The position numbers were made by a program, and so were the translations under genes. Source: Daphnia pulex (taxonomy: Eukaryota > Arthropoda > Branchiopoda > Diplostraca > Daphniidae). From it: DNA of 64,000 nt. Location: NCBI RefSeq assembly GCF_021134715.1, contig NC_060024.1, positions 5,828,001 through 5,892,000 of the forward strand, read 5' to 3'. Below, one piece after another: positions 54,284-64,000 of this stretch. Under the pieces are notes generated by a model. That model searched no databases. It was not told where the DNA came from and was given only the letters and a program-made list of their open reading frames with translations. The stretch's first letter is position 1. Each line of letters begins with the position of its first letter.

Positions 54284-55705
54284 ATGATTTCAAGGTGCTT
54301 TCGATTACACCACACCCTGACACAATACCTGATCATATTCGGGAGTCTGGTATTGTTCTTTATTTTCTATTATTTTGATGGGCATCGCCAGTTAATGGAG
54401 TCAGCAATCTATGTCAGAGATGACTGGATCAAACACGAGTCTAGTGCTGAGCAAACTTATCAACAAGATTCATCGACATCATCGTTTAAATCAACTTGCA
54501 GTGCGTCCGCTGATCGCAGAGGTCCACGCCAAAATGTCATCGGCTATTCCATGTACGGCAGCAATTTCTCAGATCAAAAATTTTACAACTCGTACCTGAA
54601 ATGGTTTGGCGAAACTCTCCGGGAAATCCCAATCAAATATCCAGGTACGTGATGATTTGAGAATAATTGAAAGAAATAATAACATGAGTCATATCTCGAA
54701 GTGCCACTCGTATTCAAAAGGGTGGGTGGTGAGGATTTATCACGAGCTGAAGAGCGACGACGTGGAAAGTTGGCGAGTGCTCAACAACGTCCTCGATTCG
54801 GGAACAATTAAGAGCAGTCGTGACCACATTGATCTCTGCAACGCGACTCAAGTCATCAGGAATCGACAACTGGGAAACATTTTTGAGATGACTTGGCGTT
54901 GGGTATTATATGTTAAATTATAAATACACTCTGCAATGTCTTGTAACGCCTGATTGAGGTATAATTTGATACATTCGATTCCGGCCGCAGTTACCTTTAT
55001 TGGATGACATGGTGGACACGTTTATGTCGAGGGACTCGGACAGTGCCATAATATCTCGTGAAGAAGATTCCGTTCGTGAATGGCTGGCTAGCAACAAAAC
55101 CTTCCATATTATGAGAGACCATCCGTATCATGACGTGTTTTTTCTCGGAGGTGGGTGCTAATATGTGTACACATTTTAATAAGTTCTCCTTAAATATTCA
55201 ATTGTGATGTGCTATACATTTAACTATATGGATTAAAAGGCAGCGCTATTTATATTTATGGTTTTTATAGTATCTGTTTTTGTTTGGGAATAAGGTCTAT
55301 GGGGAGTGAAAATCAATCAAGAACGCTCTGCCATCGCCGTCACTGCCGAGAAGATGTTCCACAAAAATCACTTACACAAAAAAGGATACGACCAAGAATT
55401 GTTGATTAATTACTTTCAATCGATGGCTGTCAAAAGCATGGTATATTGATATAAGTTAATAATAACGTCCGTATCGGATTCACGAAAATATAATTCTAAT
55501 ACATAAATAATATCAGATTGCCCATGACAGCTATTGCTGTGGAAAATTCCCGGGCAGCCAGCCGTTCCCGACCCCGAGACAAAACGGCTGGTTTGTCGGA
55601 TGGCAACGCAAACCATCGGCAGAGCTTAAAATTCCATGTCCGGAAAATTGTCGACCGCACAACTTGACCGGAGCAGCGGCATTGGCCGACTGGAGTTTGT
55701 GTTGA
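54284..55705 (+). CDS. Type II membrane GT-A-like glycosyltransferase, five exons
   Basis: Exons 54,284-54,644, 54,721-54,902, 54,991-55,150, 55,295-55,440 and 55,517-55,705 join in frame with GT-AG introns, giving 345 residues. A membrane segment lies at about 15-33 (LIIFGSLVLFFIFYYF). The luminal part reads VIGYSMYGSN, VVRIYHEL, LPLLDDMVDTFMSRDSDS, FHIMRDHPYHDVFFLGGLWG and a Cys-rich end (CCGKF, CPENC). The RDSDS site and the position of the DHP-GGLWG block fit a DxD metal site and acceptor region of a GT-A nucleotide-sugar transferase; this is by pattern, not by a family I can name. AATAAA at 55,955-55,960. It shares the cluster with five fucosyltransferases, so it may act on the same glycans. 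Confidence 0.85.
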
Positions 55706-55954
55706 AAAGTCACTTTGAAAATTATAATTGTATTATTTTGGCAATGATAAATCCACATATGCTTAAATCTTTAGGAGTGTTGGATGTTTCGTGGTGTGGA
55801 TTTGTGTTGTTAATATCTTTTACCTTTATTTACTATTTGGGTATATTTCTATTTTATGTGAGTCGGGCAGAAAATGAATGAGAGAAAATATAACGCTTGA
55901 TTGTTGTTTGGTGTTGTTGCTGAAGAAGAGATGATTGGGCTCGTTTTTAAACGA

Positions 55955-55960
55955 ATAAAA
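55955..55960 (+). terminator. Poly(A) signal of the five-exon gene
   Basis: AATAAA 250 bp past the stop of the gene at 54,284-55,705. Confidence 0.5.
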
Positions 55961-57099
55961 TTTATTCTTTCTCTTTTTTCGTAATTCACAATCCAATTTA
56001 AAAATGGAATAGATGACCGTATTTGCTGAGTAGGCCTATAGCTTATAATACCGAGTGTCAGCTGTTGGTCAATTGATATTCGGAAACGTTGCCGATGCGA
56101 AAGAGAAAAAAAATGCTTTAGGCTAATTTTGGCAATAAAATGTTAAGACACATGTGAGCAGTCTTTTACAGGGAATTGTAGTCTTTTGCTGGTTAGGCAT
56201 GCAAAAAGAGATGTTTTATTCTGTTCGGCACGATCGGCCCCTGCTGTTGTTTTTACGCAGAAAATGACTAAACAAGTCGGAACTCAAATTAGAAAAGACA
56301 TCAGTCGTATCATACCGTATCATATTTGATCCCACGGATCCAATTATACGTAGATAACAGGTTTTTACATAACCGTGCATACTATAATATAATGAAGTAC
56401 TTTTCTCTATTTTCCAGATGTTGTTCTTGAAAAGCAATGTACGGATATAAGCCGTTTCTTGGTTAGAACAATTGGACTCCCAAATAAATTTTATTCAAAC
56501 ATACTGTTTCCATAATTATCAGTAACATTACCAAGAAAGCCTAAGCGCGCTCTGTTAATATTGTGACAATAACTAAGAGGCACCTGATTACGTAAAATCT
56601 AGGCCATTACATTTAAGCTATCGACAAACGTTATTTAATTTGAAATTTGAAAAATAATATAGCTTATTGAAAAATTTATCAATTATGCCATAAATTTATG
56701 TATTTCACCAATGAGAGAACACCCTTATTATAGAAACCAGGATTTCCTGATTTCCTATCGTTTCCTATTCGCAAAATTTGCAAATAATAAATTTTATAAT
56801 TAAACGATACACCTAAAATAGTAAGTAGGCTTGTATAGTGCGCGTTGATATCATAATTTTCCAGTAAAACAAACTGTGTACAGCATACAATTTTAATTCG
56901 TCGAAATTGACACTAAATAAATATTTCAAAAAGTATTGCGAATAAATGTATGGTCCATCAGCACTGAAACGGGGTTTATTTTTAAGATACCACAGCAGAT
57001 ATTTGAAAACGAAACGAAGGAAATTCACCATTCGAACATAATATACACGTAAAACAGTATTCAAGGCAAACGGATCAGCTAAAGCAATAAACATTAAAA
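55961..57099. other. Spacer in the glycosyltransferase cluster
   Basis: No supported gene. A segment at 56,218-56,345 resembles 63,455-63,580 ('cctgctgttg', 'atttgatcccacgga'), a shared flanking repeat. Confidence 0.4.
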
Positions 57100-58203
57100 C
57101 TATAATGAAACCCAATTTTTGATTTTTGATAAAAATTCTTGGTTGTATTCTTCTATCCATTTGGTTTCCCACGAATCGTTTCCGTACATGAGATGGATCA
57201 GCGGTTTGATTCTTGCATGCGTGGAGGGCAGATAGCCTTTTAGGAGCAAATGGGTGTCAAACTTGAGTGAGAAATCTGCCGGTGAAAGTTTGTCGGCATC
57301 CCACGTCGGCCGGTCAATGCGAGAGAATCCGCTGTCAGAGACTCGATGGACGGATCTATTGGGATGATTTTCCATCCACTCAGCGATTCGAATACTCACT
57401 ATGTGTTGGTCCATGTACCAGGCTGGCTGGCCAACGACTACTGGACTTCTGGCCATTTCTCCAAAAACCTCTTGCAAGTAATCCAAAATGCTTTCAGCAT
57501 CTCTGGCGATTATCGAATGATTGTCGTTGGTCATTTGCAACCATGTCGACACCGATGCGCCAATGTTACTCATCGGGAAATGTTGGTAGCTCTTGTTGTT
57601 CATTGAGAAATAGCCACAGCAAGCACTGTGGACCAGGACGATGTCGCTTCCCGGCCGAGGAATGTAATGCTCTCTGCGCAATGGCCAAAGATCTGAATCG
57701 GTGGTTATCAGATAATCGCCACTTTGGCCCGGAAATTTTTCCATGTTAGCGACGAAGATTCTGGCCGTTTGACTCAGAGTTTGTCGATACTGCAGAGGAG
57801 AATCGACGAAAATGGCAGTGCCTCGTCTCTCCTCCAGGCGTGTCAGGATGAGTTTGAGAGCTGGCTCATTTTCCCATTCGCACCGGGAGCCGATGATTAG
57901 AACGATGGATCGGAAACCTATCCGCTCCCAGGCTAGGGCAGTCAGCGGTACATTGTAGGCATAATCGTAAGACCTGTAACTCTCTCCATTGGGAGTGGAC
58001 GTGGCAAATACTGCATAGTTAATCGGCACTTTTCTTTCGCCACTTTTCCTAGTTGTGGATAATTGTAATGACTGCAATGATTGATCTTCAACTTGGGTTA
58101 CATAGGATAACTTAAACACGAATGCAAAGAAAGCCATGGGTATGAGTACGAATCGAAATCGATAGCGTTGGACACGTTGAATAAGTTGTTTGATGTTGGT
58201 CAT
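57100..58203 (-). CDS. Type II membrane protein with TDSD motif, probable glycosyltransferase
   Basis: A 367-residue single-exon gene. A basic N terminus (RVQRYRFR) is followed by a membrane segment at about 18-36, then a luminal chain. YLITTDSDLWPLRREHYIP places a DSD metal-binding-like motif at a strand end, as in GT-A enzymes. Other marks are YAVFATSTPNGESYR at the start of the domain, VHSACCGYFSMNNK, and QPAWYMDQHIVSIRIAEW. Sequons N-X-S/T are present. It shares no clear sequence with the five-exon gene at 54,284 apart from layout. I do not know the substrate. Position within the fucosyltransferase cluster suggests a role in the same glycan pathway, which is inference. Confidence 0.82.
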   Translation of the reverse strand: MTNIKQLIQRVQRYRFRFVLIPMAFFAFVFKLSYVTQVEDQSLQSLQLSTTRKSGERKVPINYAVFATSTPNGESYRSYDYAYNVPLTALAWERIGFRSIVLIIGSRCEWENEPALKLILTRLEERRGTAIFVDSPLQYRQTLSQTARIFVANMEKFPGQSGDYLITTDSDLWPLRREHYIPRPGSDIVLVHSACCGYFSMNNKSYQHFPMSNIGASVSTWLQMTNDNHSIIARDAESILDYLQEVFGEMARSPVVVGQPAWYMDQHIVSIRIAEWMENHPNRSVHRVSDSGFSRIDRPTWDADKLSPADFSLKFDTHLLLKGYLPSTHARIKPLIHLMYGNDSWETKWIEEYNQEFLSKIKNWVSL

Positions 58204-58733
58204 TTTTTAATGGGAGATTTAAAATTTATTTGGCTTTTAGGCTATAACACCGACCAAAATCAAACAACTAAATCAACAAGCATTTACTTTGGAGCTATTC
58301 CATTTACTGTGACCAACAGACTAAAGCGACTGCGGACTAATAGCCAAGACTAAAGAGTGTGTTGCAGATGCCTCACAGTCTTATACGGAGAGTCAGAGTT
58401 AAAGGAATAAGACAGCTGACGTCCAAATTGTCGTAAAAGACTTTCAGGGTAGCAGAAACTATATAGACCCTATGCGTCTATGCCGTTCTTGCAAAAGTTA
58501 TTCCGCCCACATTTCCCACACCAGAAATCTTTAGACTTGTACAGCAGTATTCTAATATGCACCCTTCTGTGATATGGCCTCAGGGAATTCCTCCCATATT
58601 TCTGAATAAGAAGTTCAGAAGAATACGAAATCTTCTTAGTCTTTCCTTCACGTGGGGTGCATGCGTATACCTCCCTTTCGTATATAGCGATCACATTATT
58701 ATTCAGGAAATATAGAAAAATTTTTGAGCGAAA
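58204..58733. other. Divergent promoter region
   Basis: 530 bp between head-to-head genes (57,100-58,203 minus and 58,734 plus). No coding sequence; no convincing TATA box. Confidence 0.45.
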
Positions 58734-60939
58734 ATGATGGACTTTCTTCTGATTCGTTTATTGAGAACCGGTTTGGTTTTCTTTGGAATCCTTTTAGTCA
58801 TTTACAGTTTTTCCAACGATAAAGGCAGTTCAGCGTCGAATGATCCCACTTCCGAAAACATTTACAAAGGCCCTGTCATTGTCCGAAACAAGGTAAGCCT
58901 ACTTTCTAAGAAACTTTTGACATTTTTACCGAGAAAAATCTAGAACATTTTTTTACCGATATTTCTTACACAGCCGCGTTAAACTGCTTATTTTAACGAT
59001 TTCCAGTACCTACACACCCCTAACAGTTTCAGTACCCTTCAAAAGGGTCGAATATGCTACTGAAACGCAATTCAGTATTTTACTGTACTTGCTTAAGTAC
59101 AAATTCTCTACTAACCATTCATTTGCCTACTTTTTACGTTATTCCTAGTGAAACTGTTAGTAGGCATAGTTCTGTTCAGTAGGTTGGTCCAGCAGTTTAT
59201 AAAGATTTAGTTAGTAGTCTGAAAAATTCAGTATGTTCAGGTAGGGTTAGTAGTTTGATTTTAAAAAGTAATCAATAATAAAAGCAATGTAGGTTATAGC
59301 TAGTAGTTTACAAAAATGTAGTACTTTTGTTATAAGTAGTGTGAACAATTCAGTACCTTAGACTAGTAGGTTACAACTTACAAGGAATAAGTAGTATTCG
59401 TTAGGATAGTAGCTTTTATATATATTAATGTGGCGTGCCTGTAAGGCACTAGACTGCCACGCCAAAGGTCCGGGTTCAATTCCCGAATAAATCAAGTCTT
59501 CTTTCCAAGTTAAATAAAATCGAAATGGTCGGTTAGTGGTGCCGAATAATATCAGTAGGAATGGCAAACCAATGCCATAAATGAAGTGGTCAAAACTTTT
59601 TAAGTAAGGGGTGGGTAGTAAAAGCAGGAAAGAATTTAAAGTGGTTTAGTTTATAATTAGTAAGGCGAGTAAGAAAAGGTAGAAGAATTGAGAAGTAGTT
59701 TCAATCAATTGGTTAGTAGGCTGTCACCGAGTAGCAGTTACATGAAAGTAGGATACCGCCACTGTGTAGAGATCGAATATTATATAATAAGCAGCGCTTC
59801 AAATTTGATTATCTGTATAACTCGTCCGGGAAACATGTTGCATAGTCTATTGAGACTTATTCGTTTTCTTTCATTAAAATTGTATGTAGAGATTCGCCCA
59901 AAAAACAATTCAGCAAGCGGAAAGCAATAAGCCCAAAATCATTCTCTATTGGAACAAGTATTTCAACCATTCTGACATGGGATTCGGCGTCGGACAAGAG
60001 CCTTTCATCAGAGCTGGCTGCAAAGTCAATAACTGCATCGCAACTAGCGACCGCAGTTTGCTGAAGGAAAGCGACGGAGTCATCATTCACGCCGGAGATT
60101 ATTCCGAAAACGATTTGCCGACTTACCGCTCACCTCATCAGCGATTCATTTTCTTCAACCTCGAAACTCTTCCCGGACTGCGCCATCTGCCGTGCTTTTC
60201 TCGGCGACACTTTTACAACTGGACAATGACGTACCGGCGGGATTCAGACATTTACGACGCTCGGCCGTACGGCGCTTTGCGGTTTAAAAGGGACTCTGAA
60301 ATCATGATGAGCCAAGATGAGCCGAAACCAAATAACTCTCAAGTTGATATCAGCAACAGAAACAAGTTGATGGTCTGGTTTAATTCGCATTGCTCGACTC
60401 ACAGCCGACGTGAAGATTACGTCAAGAAATTGGCCGAGTTCATGCCGGTTGACATTTACGGGAAGTGCGGCACTCTTGAATGTTTGCCGAGAAACACTCC
60501 CCGTTGCGACTCGCGGGTATTGATGAAATACAAATTCTATTTAGCGGCCGAGAATTCCCTCTGCCCGGACTACGTCACAGAGAAATTTTACAGGGGATTT
60601 CTCAATGACATTGTTCCAGTTGTTTATGGCGGTGCCGATTACAGCCAGTATGCCCCGCCCCATTCCTACATCAACATAGCCGATTTCAGATCGCCCAAAG
60701 AATTGGCCGATTATTTATTGTTGCTGGACAAGAATGACGCTTTGTACAGGAAATACTTTGACTGGAAAAAAAATTTCGAGGTCATCAATCGACCCCTGAA
60801 CGGCTGGTGCGACCTGTGTGAGAAGCTCAACGATCCGACACAGAAGAGAAAAAGCTACGAAAATGTTGCCAAGTGGTGGTATGATGATATTCCTTGTTTA
60901 GCGGGATCCTCTTTCATCAATTCTATTGCGACTATGTAA
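58734..60939 (+). CDS. Alpha-1,3-fucosyltransferase (GT10), copy D, one intron
   Basis: Exon 1 is 58,734-58,892 and exon 2 is 59,890-60,939, giving 402 residues. The about 1-kb intron has a GTAAGC donor and a TAG acceptor and separates the cytosolic/membrane part from the catalytic domain. The membrane segment is at about 11-26 (RTGLVFFGILLVIYSF). Catalytic marks: FYNWTMTYRRDSDIYD, KFYLAAENSLCPDYVTEKFY, VPVVYGGADYSQYAPPHSYI and GWCDLCEKL. It is closest in style to copy C (shared YRRDSDIY and VPVVYGGADYS). The extra Met one codon in is an alternative start. Function as for copy A. It is the only fucosyltransferase here on the plus strand, and faces copy E tail to tail. Confidence 0.9.
59429..59491 (+). 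repeat. tRNA-like/SINE-like segment inside the copy D intron
   Basis: 'gtggcgtgcctgtaaggcactagactgccacgcc' followed by 'ggtccgggttcaattcccg' shows a T-arm with B box (GGTTCAATTCC) and a GCC-containing loop as in tRNA-Gly. The acceptor and D stems do not close. A tRNA-derived SINE head or dead tRNA copy is likely. Confidence 0.5.
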
Positions 60940-61341
60940 ACCCAAACGGAGAAAGTGTTGATTTTAATTTGTTTAAACGTTTGACTTGTACCAAATACAC
61001 ACAGAAGTTAAAACGGAAAATGTAATATATTTCATCAATAATAATTAATATAACAAAAGTCTGTAACAAATAGTTTGTAACGATTGAATAATGATACGTC
61101 TATAGGTCTAGATCTTATAAAGGCCTGCATAAGATGAGGTACTTAATGTCAACATGAGATCACATTTTAAGTATCTAAATAGACGAGGTTTGTTCATTTA
61201 TTCAGCGCTCCATTTGATTAGGTATTGCGCGTTAGGAATTAATAGGATCAACAAAAATGGCAACACCGGGCAACACTAAACATTCCACACTAAATAGTGT
61301 ATAAAAAACACATCCATCAAATTTTCTTACAAAGCAATCAA
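60940..61341. other. Convergent 3' spacer
   Basis: 402 bp between the 3' ends of fucosyltransferases D and E; AT-rich, no gene. Confidence 0.5.
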
Positions 61342-62800
61342 TTAAATTTCAAAATCAATCAAATTTTGTTGCAAATTCCGGAAACGGATTTTTTGGTTTG
61401 GGGGCAAATTGCTACAGTTGGCTGGGTTGTTGCTGACCCACCACTCTAGAATGTCTTTGTAAGTCGTTGACGAAATAACTTGGCTCTCGTGAGCCAGTTG
61501 GCAAAGACGACACCAGCTCAGCTTAAGGTTCAAGTGGACCGTAAAGTCCCGCTTCCAGTCAAAGTAGCGCATGTACAGCGCATCCGTTTCGCTCAGCAGT
61601 AGAAGGTAGCTGGCGAGTTGTTTCGGAGAAGAAAAGTCGTTGACGTCAATAAACGAATGAGGCGGCGCAAATTTGGTGTAGTCAACACTGCCCATAACAA
61701 TCTATTAAAGACAAGAAGCAGATCCGATTTTATTTATTTAAAAATAAAGAATAATTGACGCTGAACAAGAATTCCAATATTCGTTTAAGGTGATGGTTAT
61801 TGACTTACGGGTACTGCGTCATAAATGAGACCAATGGCCAGCTTCTCCGTGACGTAATCTGTGCACAGCGAATTCTCGAAAGCGATGTAGAATTTGTAAT
61901 CTCTGCGGATCATTTCCTTGCAATGGTTTCGATTCGAACAAGTCAAATTGCCGCACTTGCCGTAAATGTCCACCGGGATGTGTTTGCTCAGTTCTCTGAC
62001 GTAATCCTCGCGACGATTTGAAGTCACGCAATGCGACACGAACCAGGCCACCAGTTTCTTTTTGCTGGAAATGTTGACAAGCTCATCCTTGTTATTCAGG
62101 TCGTGTAATGCTGCTGCCGTGTTACCCCGGCGAAGTTTCGGATACGAGGTACTATTTTGAGTCGGCAACACAATGCCGTAAGGATCGCGGTTAACAATGT
62201 CCGAATCCAGCCGATACGTCATGGTCCAATTAAAGAAACCAAAACGGGTCTGATTGTGCAGCAACGGTCGGTAATCGGTGGTGGCCGGAGATTCCATTTC
62301 ATAGAAGACGAATCGCTGATGCGGAAATCGATGAGTCGGTAAATCTGTCAGGTTCATTCCCTGAATGGAGAAGATGACGACATCACTGCGATTGAATAGC
62401 GACCGGTCGTCGGTCACGTAACAGGTCGCCGTCGGACATTTGGCATTGACAAACGGTTGCTGTCCGAATCCGAAAGCGAAATTTGTTTTCCCGAAGAAGC
62501 TGTTCCAGTAGAGAATCGTTTTCAAAACTGGCAAGGCGTTATCATGCTGTTCCCCGCCGAGGAGGTTATCACTTTCAATCAAAACTTGAACCTTAATTGA
62601 TATTTAATATGATATTACATGCGTATTGTTCTAAATGTTTCCTTGACGAATCTTACTTCTTTGACACCATACTGCTGCCGGACGAGATTGGTGAAGATGT
62701 AGCAGCAGAAAAACAAGATCACTAAATAACGATAACTTCTTCGCCATAGAACCACCGAGAGGAGAGACGAGAGTAGCTGGCGATGTGTCGAGGAACCCAT
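61342..62800 (-). CDS. Alpha-1,3-fucosyltransferase (GT10), copy E, two introns
   Basis: Exons 62,800-62,657, 62,591-61,809 and 61,701-61,342 join in frame (GT-AG introns), giving 428 residues. A basic tail and membrane segment at about 24-40 (YLVILFFCCYIFTNLV) lead to the luminal domain. GT10 marks: FFNWTMTYRLDSDIVN, YKFYIAFENSLCTDYVTEK and a C-terminal WCRLCQ. The motif that reads PVVYGGADY elsewhere in the cluster is here PIVMGSVDYTKFAPPHSFI, with Tyr to Met and Gly-Ala to Ser-Val changes at the donor-binding loop, and the last intron falls right before it. The enzyme may use a different acceptor or be weaker. The intron pattern differs from copies A-C (none) and D (one), so this is an older branch. 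Confidence 0.9.
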
Positions 62801-64000
62801 TTCAGATAGCGTTATTTCACTTTTGATTTGATTAGAATTAAATTATTTTAGCGCGGACACTTGTTGTCCGAGTTCCTAGCCGGGTGCTTGTGAGCCTATA
62901 CTCTCTGCCATATTACGTGCAATACCATTTCGTGTTCAGGTTGACTCGTAGTGTCCTCGCACGTTTTTACACAAGGCCAAAGCCGAGCCGTGAGAATAAA
63001 GGAGTATGCGTTTCCTCGCCACTTGTGATTTGGTTTGGGCAGTAAAACCGAAAAATATTCTGGAATACGTTCTGCAATAAAAGTGCAGTAGCCGTGGAAC
63101 GAAGATATAAACGTTTTGAGTAATAACTTAATTATTGGCCCTGGTTGAGAAAATCTTTAACAAACGGCAGCACAATGGCGCAATGTGAAGTAACAGCAGG
63201 TGCGAGCATCTAAACTTCCCAGCGCAGACGGTAATTACAGCTATATTTAAATATTTGTCTTGGCCACGCCAACAGCTGACAGTCTACCTACGACAAAATG
63301 TGAAACAAGTCGGTGCAGATGATGCCATATTACATAGTTGGTTGGATGAAATAGGTGGCACCAGCATGATTATTGCTGGAAATCCAGCAGACGGCTGGAT
63401 TTTTTTAAAAATTAACCGCAGCGCAAACCTTAGCCTATTTACAATGATATATTCTCGGCACCTGCTGTTGTTACAGTTCCCAATTTTTTTAGACGCGGAA
63501 AACGAGTAAAAAACATAACAAAAGCCGGAACATCATTTTGGTAGACTGGCGCCCATCACATTTGATCCCACGGATAATTGCAGCAGTCTGTTCGTGAACA
63601 GCAACAGCAAACTTAAAAAAGAGCGTAATAACAGAAAAGCTTTTGACATCCAAATATACTTTGGAATGTACAACAAACGACGCCCATTTCCAGCATTTGC
63701 CAGATGGTCGGTGGCGAGGCCAAGTGATGTGAACGAGAAAGATAAACTTCATGTCACTGGCTATGGATGAGTTTCCCGAGCGTCACAGACGTCAAGTTTT
63801 CCGCTATGCGTCAATTTCAAGTCCGTTGGCCAAGGTATTAGGATGTCATACGCAAGTGATTTAACAATTTGTAACATTTTAGAAAGATATCGTTTTTACA
63901 TCTAAGTAAAAAAAAAAAAATTATCCAAAAGAATTCTGTATGGAGCTATGCTGGCTTATTGATTTCGTTCAAAATTATAAAAAATTATAACATTCTTAAG
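62801..64000. other. Right-hand flank, no supported gene
   Basis: The first about 150 bp should hold the promoter of copy E. 63,455-63,580 resembles 56,218-56,345. Short frames beyond that have no supporting features. Confidence 0.45.

Overview
This is eukaryotic, intron-bearing arthropod DNA. My best guess is a branchiopod crustacean such as Daphnia. The grounds are short GT-AG introns, nuclear-type tRNA genes, a Gly/Tyr-rich secreted protein with a one-codon first exon, a tandem family of GT10 fucosyltransferases, and BEL/Pao and Ty3/gypsy retroelements. The species call is inference; the eukaryote/arthropod call is well supported. Layout: 1-5,100 is a scrap-yard of repeats: a gag zinc-knuckle fragment, three copies of a two-exon repeat protein (one looks intact), and a chimeric reading frame carrying the middle of ribosomal protein S6. 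5,100-13,200 is mostly AT-rich and gene-poor, but holds a tRNA-Leu(CAG), a decayed tRNA-Ile copy and an eight-exon serine-protease homologue that has lost two catalytic residues. 13,200-20,300 holds a degraded multi-exon gene of unknown function, a Gly/Tyr-rich secreted protein, a possible very small secreted peptide and a three-exon secreted protein of unknown family. 21,215-21,288 is a tRNA-Ile(AAT). 22,900-23,800 is a cluster of foldback elements. 24,150-32,760 holds an ankyrin-repeat frame and two broken Ty3/gypsy-type elements with envelope-like genes. 33,380-37,440 is two satellite arrays (about 190 and 172 bp), the second split by a 741-bp TA-flanked terminal-inverted-repeat element. 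39,036-44,313 is a BEL/Pao element with 685-bp LTRs identical by eye and a 5-bp target duplication; its single long reading frame has lost the reverse transcriptase and most of the integrase core. 44,590-46,020 has a 99-bp MITE and three copies of a T-arm-bearing repeat. 46,084-62,800 is the functional heart of the window: five alpha-1,3-fucosyltransferase genes (three minus, one plus with an intron, one minus with two introns), interleaved with two other type II membrane proteins that look like GT-A-fold glycosyltransferases. Two of the fucosyltransferases are near-identical recent duplicates, and a relic of a duplicated non-fucosyltransferase gene lies at 48,220-48,630. How the genes work together: the 46-63 kb genes encode type II membrane proteins with a short cytosolic tail, one membrane segment and a luminal catalytic domain. 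They probably act in the Golgi on glycoprotein or glycolipid glycans. The cluster grew by local duplication while transposable elements landed in its flanks.
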